Shown here piece after piece: positions 37,801 through 49,800 of a stretch of DNA of 64,000 nt. A program made the translations under genes and the position numbers. The notes below the pieces were generated by a model. It was not told where the DNA came from. It was given only the letters and a program-made list of their open reading frames with translations, and did no database searches. Source of the stretch: Synchiropus splendidus (taxonomy: Eukaryota > Chordata > Actinopteri > Syngnathiformes > Callionymidae). Each line of letters begins with the position of its first letter. The stretch's first letter is position 1. Location: positions 25,177,501 to 25,241,500 of the forward strand of contig NC_071342.1 in assembly GCF_027744825.2 (NCBI RefSeq). Reading direction: 5' to 3'.

Positions 37801-40800
37801 GAGACCTTGATCCGGTGCTGCTGAGAAACCTCTCAGCTCATCTTTCATGAGCTTCAGTTCCTCGTGTTATTAGGTCACCAAGATTTAACTCTCTTCTTCT
37901 TCATCACCCCAATGAGCCAGTGCTCGACTGGCAGCTGGTGTCCCATCTGCAACGCCAAGAGTCTAGTCCCGGTCTTGGTGTCGACCTTCACTGCTGAGAC
38001 TTGTGGAGATCAGCATCACTCAGTGTTGTGTTTCGAGTGTGTTGTGTCCAGTGCTGAGGTGCTCTGAACTGAAAGCCCTTCCTCTTGGCAGGAGACTCTT
38101 CTCCAGGAGGAGAAGCACTGGTCTAAGTGAAGCACCTAGACTGACGCTATAAGCATGCGTTTTTCTTTTAATTGCATTCCGTTTTGTAATAAAGCTCATT
38201 TAACTTAGAATCATATTAATACTGTCTGGTTATATTCACCAGCTCAGTCAATTCTGATGCGATACACTTGGACTGGACAGCAATCAAACACAGCAAACAA
38301 AGCTGTTTCAGTGGATGCTGCTCATTTCCTGGAGGACAGTGTCCATGTCCCGTCATCTCCAGCCAGTTTGACCAATTATAATTAATGGCTGTATAGAATC
38401 ACATTAGAATGTGCATAGGCTCAAAGGAAAAGAGCTCATTCGGGAGCAAAGTGGGGTATATTATTCACATCCGAAAGAGAGCACAGTTCAGGTTTTACCC
38501 TCTGATGTTCACAAACAGGTCCTCTGCTGCCTTGTGGATGTGAAAAACTTCATCCCTGAAGAGACAGAGGCAGGTGGAGCTCTGCAACGCTAGTTTCCAG
38601 AGGGAAAGAGCTGCAGCGTCGCTGTTCAGCGCCGCATGGCACAGGATGAAGCCAACTGTTACAGAATAGACGGAAAATCACAATTAACCAAACAAAAACA
38701 CATTCAAACCAACTCTTCTGAGGAAAGCTAACAACTTGTAATTGAACCTTAGTTTCTATCCATCAGTGCTGGTTTAGAAAAACAACTCATCCTTTCATTA
38801 TTTTGGCTATCGCATTAGCATTTCCCTGGCTACAGAATGAGCAACGATATAAATGAACAGAAAATAATGTAGTAGAAAGTGGTTGAACAGTTCAACGGGT
38901 GTCACCCAAAATTGAAAAACATAATTCTAGAAACTTCCTGCACAGGAGGGTGCTCTGGAATGTAAACCCCCAGATAGTCGAGAGACTACAGTATGCACAA
39001 AATTCAACTTGGTTTCCAAAACTAGAGTTTAAAGCCACAGGTGCTTCATTTTCTACTCACAGACAATCCACTTCTCCATGGCGTCCAGTGACAGGTACTC
39101 GCATGGCATCTGTATAAGGAGAGATTAATTCCTAAGTTCAAATGAAGCATCAGTTTCATCTGGCCCGTCTTTCATGATCTCTCTGTTGGATTAAGTGCTC
39201 GGAGGCCAAACATAACATCAGGGAGTTATTCAGGGCATCGACACGAACCGTGTCCGACTGTGCAGGGTTGAGCATGGTGGAGGGAGCAGAGATGAGAGAG
39301 AGCAGCTGGGCGTTCCTCCACTGGTCAGCGGACAGATTCCTCCGGGGATAAACCATCTGAAGACTGATGAGCGCGTCTGACAGCGACTAGAGGAGCGAGA
39401 TGAGAGAAAATTAAGTGACAAACAGGCCTGAGGTTAACAGAAGACCTAGAGGATGAGCGGGGCGGATGAGCACTGCATTTCATCAAACTAGATGACTCGA
39501 TTTCATCTGGGGTTTCAGACGCCTTGATGAAAGTTAAAAAAGTTCTCACTAGCATCACGTGACTTTACAACATCACCTGAAGGTCTTGAACAGTGACAGG
39601 TGTCACAACTTCTCAAAGTTTTCTACCAGCCTACACATCTATATAGACTCACATGCTTTTGAAAAACGTTTTTTAACATGCATGAGTTTCGTTGTTGAAA
39701 CGCCCCGCCCCTCCAAAAGAGAGACAGCCAATCAAGAAGCCATCCAACAGAAAAACAAGAAAGCAGAGAGGGGAGTTTTGACATGTATTGGCAATAAAAA
39801 TGCTATTATTTAATCAGGAGGCTGGGTGAGTTGCGCTCTCATCTAAGGCAGGGCAGTACACCATTGTTTACATGTCGTGGAACACCTGCGATGTGATATT
39901 TTATTTTCATAACACAAGCACCAAACACTGTTTTGAGTATGATCCCAGCAGGAATCAACAACTCTCTACTCTGTCTATTTCCCACATGACTCACTCTCCA
40001 CTTCATTCACTCAGTTGCAGAGTGTCTGCTCTTATGAAACGGCAACCAACGGCGAGGAAACATGTCTCCAAAAAAACTGATGTTGAAATTACAACCCACT
40101 GAGATACAGGCAAAAGAGGAAAGGGAAATGAGCACTTCCATACCTTTCCATGTGGTACAAACTCCTCCATCATCTTCTTCAAGGGGTTTTCATAATCCAC
40201 GATCATCTGACCCAACCGTGGATACTCCCGGTCGCTGATTTAAACGGGGGAAAATGTTGGGTCAACTCAGCTTGGGGGAGTCTTGGTCTGCCGCTCTCAC
40301 CTCGCTCCGTGTGTCATCTCGTGAGCGTAGTTGTACAGTCCAATGATGGCTTTCCTCTCCTCAATTCGAGACAGAATGATCATCAGGGTGGTGTATGTCA
40401 CTACCAGGTCCAGGTAGTTCCGGGTCAGGTCAAAGTTCACTGTCTGATGAGAGGCAGACACGTGAACATTTAAGCAGTTCAACTGGTCTTCAGAACACCA
40501 CACACCAGATGCCGTTATTCTACACGTCATTACTACTGTGCTTCACTTACAATATCAAAGAAGACCTGGCAGGCATCGATGGTGTTCAGCAGCTCACACA
40601 CGTGGTCCTATTAACATCCCAAACATATAGTCAAAAAGCGGAATGACTTGAGCCCAGAGGGAGAAACGGAGCCATCTCACCTTAAACTCCATCACATCGA
40701 CAAAGGTGAAGTAGTAAAGAGCCAGGTTTTTCAGAATCTCTGACTTTTCTTTCTGCAGCTGAGCCAACTGTTGCTGTGAAACCATGCGACATGAGACACA

Positions 40801-43800
40801 GTGAGGAAGACGGCTGCGACAGAGCGAGTTAGAAGACAACATGTCCACCCTTCAGTGAGGTGGAGCACAGGAAATGTTCAGAGATCATTTTAAGCAGAGA
40901 CGTGGAACTCCCTGAGAAAACATGTGCCAATCAAATAATGGGCATGATGGTAATTTACGGTTAAATGACCGGTGAGTTGTTTTCTTTCTGTTTATAAGAA
41001 AATAGATAATAGAACTAATCAATACTTAAACATAACGATAAATGTATTACACAATGCTCAAGACAAAGCAAAGGCAACACGTCCATGATGTTGATTGACG
41101 AAACAATGCCAGATGAAAATGTCCTTTTTATTACTAGCAGGTGCTGAGTACAAAACAAAATAAGAATGATCAACGAAGGTCATAAACCAATGGGGGTCTG
41201 GTTTCACAATCACAGTCTAAATCAAGTGGGAATCAGTCCACAACCCAAGTCTCGGATAGACCGCTCACCAGCAAGGATCAGATGGGTTTGAGGAGCTCAT
41301 CCTCATAGCTGCACATGGAAAGCTAGTCAGGGTGTGTTTGGCTAGGTTGGTAATTCAGCCAGGCAACACGGTCTGTGGCCTCCACCAGCTGCAGCATCCC
41401 TGCACAGGCACTAGTTTCAAACCTTCACTGTGTTTCTTTGAGCAGTGCATTTAAACAAATACATAACTGAATATTTTCTACTAGACTGTTGCCAGTGATT
41501 GATGCATTAACAGATATTAAAGTACCAAGTACAACTAACTTGAACAGTCTTCATAAGTTGACAAAATTAATAATTAATTTTGGTTTTGCGGGGACAGAAA
41601 ATCGTTGCTGAAATTCATTTTATATGGAGGATGCTCCCACACATCGACTGGCGCCATATTGATTTCAGGGCTCAAATGCTTGAAACGGACATTTCTCCAT
41701 GGAGTTTCACATCAATACTGAATCTGGCTACGGCTTCTACGGGTTACATGTTGTTGTTGTTGTTGTTTTTGTAAATAAACTGGACTGGAGCATGTTAAGG
41801 AAAAGGTACCCTTGCTTTGAAAACATAATAATGTTCTTGAAGTCACAGTGTAACACAGAATAGCAGCAACTAAAGAGAGCAGACCATTTTTCTCTCATTG
41901 TGGGTTTCAAATCGAACACTGCGGACACCATGTGTGTGCAGCAATGGATCAGAATAAAATACATTAGCTGGCAGCAGAGCAAAGCACAACGGGAAATAAA
42001 AGAACTCAAAACAGCATCAAGCATGTACAAAAAATACATTGTTACCAAATGAAACTTAAATTAAACAGACAAAAACTTACCAAAAAGCACATGTCCGGAA
42101 TAAGCCAGGATTAGCATGCAAAACACACACAGAAACAAAAGCATAAAACAACGTAAGACACATTTTGCACAGTGAAACTCATTGAAGCAGTCAGCGATTT
42201 GCACATGTATGTTGTGTGAGCGCACGCAGCAGTCTGCATCAACACATGATGCTGGGGCAACAGATCAACTCAACATCAGGTCAGAGCTGCACCATCCAGA
42301 CAGATCTACTGTAGCGTCTGTAACAAATGGATGTTGATGTGAGAATGTGTCCCATCAATGCTGTATGACCACACGCATTCACACGGCCCTAACACACACC
42401 CAAGCTAACAGACACCTGACAGAGACTCATCGTGGTGTAAGATGTATTTGTTTGAGGTTATAGTTTCTAAGTAGTGACGCATTAGGTGTTTGTTAAAGCA
42501 CATTCAGCCAAAAACACAAGAGCAGCTGAATGCCAGTCAGTCAATCAGGAACGGTATAATGATTTAGAAATCCACGCATTGAGACACACCTGGACTATAA
42601 GCTTCCCACATCCATGCGCTGATGTCGCTCTCTCACTATGCCCCCTGCTGATGACTGCTCTAGACTGCCTACTGTGGGTGGCTTTTGAGCTCAGATATTA
42701 AATGGTGGGCTGCATTCTCACTAGAGCCCTTGAGGTTGGGAACATCTACGTAAATACCCTGGTAAAAACCATGGTCTCGCTGACATTTGGGTTAAAAAAG
42801 CAAACAAAAATGTCAATGCATATGCATGCATCATAATGGATCACACATTCTATCTTTCAAACATTAACTAAATATATTTGCTGCAGTATTTATACACTAG
42901 CTGTGTGCCACAGTCTGTTTATTTTAACATCTTTCTGGCTTCTCTCCTCCCCTTGAGCCTCCAGTCGAGAACAAGGGTGTCCAAACTGTTTCAGAAGGGG
43001 CTGGAGTGGGTGCAGGTTCCCGTTCCAACCCATCAAGGACACTCAGACTAACCGATCAGGTGTCAACTGGAACAAGAGGCACCAGACTGACTGGTGAAGA
43101 CGTGTGCGCTAGTTGAGTTGGAACAAAAACCTGCACCACCTCTGCCCTTTGAAGACTGGATTTCCCATGTCTGATGTAGATTCTTAGCATCATGCTACAG
43201 GCCATCCCGCATTAAAATATAAAAAAATGTGATCAGATCTGAAGCTATTGGTTTCACTGATCATTTGTACAGTGAAGGGTTTCCCAGTTCAACACTGAAA
43301 TGTACTTACATTGTTGTTCCGCGTCTCAACAGCAGGAAACTTCCTGACAATGAATTTAACAGCAGACTCCAAGTTCTTATCCACCAGATAGGAGGGTTTG
43401 GCCTTGGGGTCCCCACATGCCTTCAAGGAGAAAGAGAAGGGAGGTGAGAAGGCTGACACCAAGTGTGACATCGATGAACTGCAGCTAGATGAGTGATACA
43501 AGTCCAGTTCCGAGTGATCAAGCATGTTGGATGAATGGCCATCACCAGGAAAGAAAACCTTGATAGGATCAGAGCGATAATCCAGTCAAAAGTGGCGCAG
43601 GGGTTTCTACCCTTAGTGAAGCTAGATTCGGAGAATGCGAGGATGTGGAGGACAGAGCAATATTTAAGGGTACTCGATAACACGTACAGGACACTGGAGG
43701 CTACTGGTCATATCTGAGCAGATGTTATATCTGTTCATCTATGGCAGAACCATTATTGAATTTTCACAAAACACTTTATACTGAACAAAACTATAAATGC

Positions 43801-46800
43801 AACACGTGTAATTCTCAGAACTTTTGATAAATCAAAATGAGCATCACCAAAAACTGCATAAATTCTGACACATAGATAAAATAAGATAAGATAAAATGCA
43901 AACAACACTACTGCACTACTGTGCAACATATTTGAAATGCCGTCCGACTACACTGGGGGTCAACCTACAGTTTCAATGTCCGGTCGGTTTGTGACTGTCT
44001 GTGTGGAAATACAACTGTTGTGCAAACCAACGCCATCATCAGCTGAGTAGTTGCAGGATGTGGATGTGATGGTATTGAGCCCTGGTGGTGACACGCGATC
44101 TACGTGGGTGTGGCCAGGTTAGCTCACAGAAACGCTTCTGCAAACAACCAATTGTGGAATAGTGGACACTTTGATGCCCAGCAACGGTCCAAAGTGACAT
44201 TCCAGCAACCAATGGTCGCTCCCTCACAACTGTGGCATCCTGTTGACAGGACAAATGCACGTTTTTTGCAATGGCTTTTCATTGTCCCCAGTCTAAGAAG
44301 TGGTCGCAACACGGTCACACTGCTAGTTGAGCATGTGTGGAAGATCACATATAACCAAGTCAAAACCTTCCAGAATGACGCAGTCTGACCATATTACGTG
44401 ATTTGTAAATAATCTTCATGGGCAAACAAAACAAAAGGACGGCAATATAGCAGGTTGCGTTTATAATTATGTTCAGTTAAGAGTAATTTTCCTACAGGCA
44501 ACAGTAATGAGTTACCCTTGGACTCAGGCTGGGAAACTGCAGGGCAGAAGAGCACAGTCATCATGTTAGACGATGCAAACGCGCAACGGGTCACTTGATT
44601 GAGGTGTAATTGGACGCAAGTAATGGCAGATTGGTTAGTAACCGTCCTACTGTGAAATCCAAAGCCTCTGATTCAGGTCAAATAGATCATCAGCCACTCG
44701 CTCCACCAGAGGTTTGCCCCAACCAAAGCCTTCAAGGGATTACGGTGCCATTTCCAAGAAATGCATCACAATACAAATCTAAGATTTTGAAAATGGTGGG
44801 CATGAGCTGAGGCATGCGAAGCTTCAAATGGGACACACAGTAGATAATCGCAGGTCCTACTACTACACATGACAGACCTCATACCGTGCATTGGTTTAAT
44901 AGTGAAAACAAAAAGATTGTTTTGTGGCAGTGCCCAAGCATCACTTAAATCAAACAATATTGGACTCATGCAACATGTAATTAATGGGATTTTAGTTTGC
45001 ATGGTGGTGCAGCACTACTGTGGCAACCAGTGCAAAGATGACGCACCAAGTCAAACAGGAAGGAAACAGTGTGGATGAAACAAAATGTGTCAAACGATCA
45101 CAGCAAAAATTTGAAACGTATACCTTTGTCGTATATAATATTGGCTTAAAAATTGAACCTCATCGAGACAGATATGGTTTTATTTCAGAAATAAGTTCCA
45201 AACAAAGCCATTCATACACCTTACCAAGGTTTTGATCATTTGTCATTGGACATGGAGCAGAATGACCTCAGTCTAAAGACCTCACAGTACTGCAGCATGA
45301 CAAATGCATAGCATTGGCTACCCCAAAAAAAACGAATCTAATCCGATTTATAATTTTGATCAGACAGCCATGAAAGTCAGAGCAATTGTGCCTCTTACAG
45401 ATCGACCCAAAACCAATCTAAAATAGGAATGAGAACAATTGCAGTTACACAAGGAGCCAGCTGTGAAACATAGCAGGACAGAAATTCAGTATCAAAGCAC
45501 CTGCAGTGTCTAAACACATCACTATGGCAGAAGACAAAACCAAGAGGAGAAACTTGCCACTACTTCTGTAGCTGGTCTAAGCACTCAGAGAAGAAGTGGA
45601 CCGCTACATGTGCTTTGTCATGACGTTGTTTGAGCTACAAAGACAGAACTGTACAGTGTTCCTGGAAACTACAACAGCGCTACCACATTGACTCAGTGTA
45701 GTTACCCTTGGACTCACTCCAGGAAACTGCAGATGAGAAAGTATACAAGTCACAGAGGAAGACTTCACTTCAAACCTGAAGTGGAGGTGTATTTATTATG
45801 TCAGGATTTTGGAGAAAGCGACAGATAAATAAGAGTTCAGACATAAACACGGGCATCAATTAAATGTATGACACCTTAAGTGGTGACAAGCATTCCCCAA
45901 AGACAAGAGCCACAAAACACAACAGCAGTAAGGTCGCCACTCGGACCCTCTTAAAATAAGGCAGAACGTTTTCTACCAATCCTTAAATCCTCATCACAGT
46001 GGATTGCAGCAGCACACCTGTCTACTCAACATTTTAGAAAGCTTTAGTGAAAGCAGTCAAGTGAGTATGCCTTTAACATCATTAGAAATGTGAAAATTAT
46101 GACGTTTTACTAGTCAGTCCTTTAAGATTTTCCAGTTGCTCATTCAATAAGGGAGAGAGACAGTTCCATCCCTAGTTAGACAAGCTCTGACAGGGGTGCC
46201 GCTCAACACCCCTAACCACAGCACTGACGTTATCTCCAGCAGAACTGACCCTGTGCACAGGCCGCGGAAAAGAGCCCAAGGAAGGCACCCAGGTGATAGG
46301 GACTTGGTTCCAGTCGGGACTTTCTACATTGACATCACATTTAACGAGGGTCCTTGGCCAGTTTTTCTAGGAGCAGTACAGAACAAGAGAGGAATACAAG
46401 TCCAACTACTTGCTGTCACAAAGCTTGTGGTCTGAGTGAGGGGACCAGGGGATAGTGTGTGGGAGAAAACACTGTGAACGATGGCGAAACAAACAAGGCA
46501 GGCTCTGGCCAGGGACGGTTGCCTGGATACAAGAAGAGAAGCAGTGCCTGCTTCTACACCCAGGACAGCAATTAGCAAGTGGGCTTTCAGAGACCATCCA
46601 TATTGATAAACATATGGTAGAGGGATGACAGACCGTGAGTACGGAGCCACTGGAACCAACATCTGAAGGCTAATCATGAGCGCTAATTGTGTGGTGAAAT
46701 ATTTCAACACCCCACAGGGCTGTTACACAGGCCTTCAATGAAGCCTCTAGTTGACTGTCGAGTGCTAAAGGAAGTATTTAGCTGGGCCCTCAAAACAGGC

Positions 46801-49800
46801 TGAATATTTTCATGAATTTAAGGTACCTTAAACTCATGATTTCATGAATAGCTATGGAGCATTCAGCGGACTAGGGCACATGTTCCCTCACTCCAATCAC
46901 AGCTCGAGTGTTGCAGTAACCTCCATGTTCTGGGCTAATTTCACACTCATAGGGTCCCATAACAGGGTGCCAACTCTTTAACCACTCTCTAGACCTGTTT
47001 TCATCAAACATTCTCACCACAGCAGGCACTGAAAAACATGGGCAGTGGCCAGTTTGCTTTTTGCTGCGTAGCGGCTAAATATCGTTGCATTTAACACATA
47101 CATTTGGCTGTCCTCAGCTCTGCACTCTGGAGCACTTAGCACTTTTGTACAATCATTTGCAACAGTGAGACTGCAGCACAACTTCAAGTTAGAGCAGTTA
47201 TTGGTTTTAACCGAGTTTATGATTATAAGTCTGCCTGACAGGATACGTGGGAAGCACACAAAGGCCACTAACAATCAGGGAAAGTAGCAGAAAGCACAAG
47301 GAGGAAGACCTGAAGGGCGATCTGATCCCTCGACTCTTCTGACATCAATATCAGTGCCAGTATGAACAGGAGAGCACACTTGCCACTTGTCAAAGAGCAA
47401 AAAACTACCACAAACACTGTAATTGGTTTGACAATATGTGCTACAGTTTGGAACTGCAATCCTATTTGACTCTAAAGTTTAGTCTCCATAGTATTCTGGA
47501 GAAGATGAGTAAATACAAAAGTAGATTAACAGCCAACACTATACACTTCACCATTTACCCTGCAATAAATCTATTAAAGAATGAATTAATCCAAGAGTTA
47601 CTAAGTTGCACACAGCAGGAAAACTGTTACGCATTAATAAAAAGCAACTTGTTGTAAAATCAATCCTTGAGTTTGATTTGGTTTACTTTTAACTATCAAC
47701 ACTACAATTAAATAGGTTCTGCATCAATTATTATTAGTGATAACATAGCTACATTGATACAGGAAATCTATGCCTTTATTTTTGCTTTAAAAAAAATACA
47801 TTTTCAGGCAAACCTCATCTTGGTCTTGTGCACTAAAACTAGTCGAGACATCCTCTAATGAAACAGTTTTCTCACCAATCGAAAAGGTCACGTGTGCATG
47901 TGCGGATGCTGCATCATCACTTAATGAAGTACAATGAATGGTGGCACGGCTGGAAGTGAATGGAGCCCAGCTCAACTTTTAGCATTACAAATTCAAACAT
48001 GACAAGGAGTGAGGCACAGAGGAGAGGACCAACAAATCAGGACAGGCAGCCAGGGGGAAAGGAGTTAGGGAGGAGGAGGAGGAGGAGCAGGTGGAGGGGT
48101 GAACATAGAAGAGGTGGAGGAGGGGAGGAGGGGTAATCAGTGGAAGGTGATAAACTTTGCAAACCTTCCATACTTGTCCTTGCTGCATAGGAGAGGGGGG
48201 AAGCATTGGGACGGAGAGAAGAAGAGAAGAAATCAAAACAAAGAGCCCACCCAGACAAAGTACTCGATCACTGAGCTACACTCAAACACAACATGCATGA
48301 ATTTAACTGCAGTCAGAGAGAGAAGACGCGCGGCTACCGCACGCCATCATATTTACACTTGTAAACGCATGCTGTGGCAACCAACGGAATCAGTGGGATC
48401 ACTTCCACGCATGTGTGGAAATACTCATCACGTTAAGTGTGGGGAGATTACTATGACACATCTGAGATGAAGTGCGGGGCCCACTGCTCCTTTAGGCACG
48501 TAAGTGGCTGTTGCCTAGTAACTGGCAAAGGAAAACTTTGATGCACTGAGCTTGTGACTGCTGCAGAGGATGCGAGATATTTTTCCTTCATCTTCCTGAC
48601 TCACTGTACATTTCGCTATGACTACTTTCAATATCGGACGGTGAAGATCAACTTTAATTACTTGTATTTCATTTCTGAAACCATTGCCAGAGCAGATGAG
48701 CGTAGACAAACTCTGTAGTTCAACACCCTGGACACTGCACTACAGCTGCAAGGTGCTGGCAAACAGACCAGACCCTGCGCATGTCTGGCAACCAGCTACG
48801 CAGGAGTAGTAATCACGACCTGGCTAAAGGTAGAATTCCGTTTTCTTCTATGCACTTTCATGTGCTGTGGATATTAACGTTGACCAAGATAAACAAGACA
48901 AGGAATGTTTGGAATGTTTGCAATGATACATATATAAAACAAAGCATAAATGTATCACCATAGTTAGCAAAATCATCAGTTCTTATCATCAAAAGGTTTC
49001 ATTTAGGTTTTTAGTCTCTCATTTCAAATTGTTATTACGGCATCAAAAGCTTCCAGCTATATTGAATAAGTGCCAGATAATAGAAATGATATCCATCCTG
49101 GAAAAAGGGACAAAGACCCTCACTCAGGGCACATTTTTAATTATTCCACAGCTGTAAAAACAAAGTAAACCCTGCTGACCCGATTGTAACTACAGTCACA
49201 AAAGGGTAACTACGGATCACTGCTAAGATGTAGGGTCAACATTTATAGGAAATGAGGTCATTGGATCATTCACTCCACCCGAATATATTCTTGGATCACA
49301 TGGGTTTCATTCATCCATCATCTTCATCTGGGTGACTGAGAATAGTTGTCATGTAAAATCCCAATTGACCTGAATACAGGGGCCATGCACCTGAATTGGC
49401 CTCAACTATCCTTCGATATGTTTTCAATGACTGTAACAGGCATGCACGCACCCATGCATACCACCATCACAAGGAAACATGAAGTCACACATATTTTTAT
49501 CTAAAAAAGGAAGTGACGTTTGGGTGGTTGGACTCAATTTAGATTATTGCAGAAATTACGTTCCAACTCTCCAACTCTGGTTGTATGAAAATTTGGATAT
49601 GTTAACATTCACTCTGGTGTTAGCACAAAAGAGTCTTGAGTTGAACGAATGAGAAATTTGTCAGGAACCAACAGCCACAAACTAAAAATGCATAGAAGCA
49701 TCTATGTATACACATGATTTTAACCAGTGAATCCTGATGGAAATTAATCTGGACTAAAATCAAGAGTTTGGGACCGAAGTCAAGCAACACCGACTCAGGT

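Noticed and set aside
46196..46710. Overlapping frames in nckap1 intron 1
   Set aside because: They lie on opposite strands over the same bases, with no family likeness or splice context.
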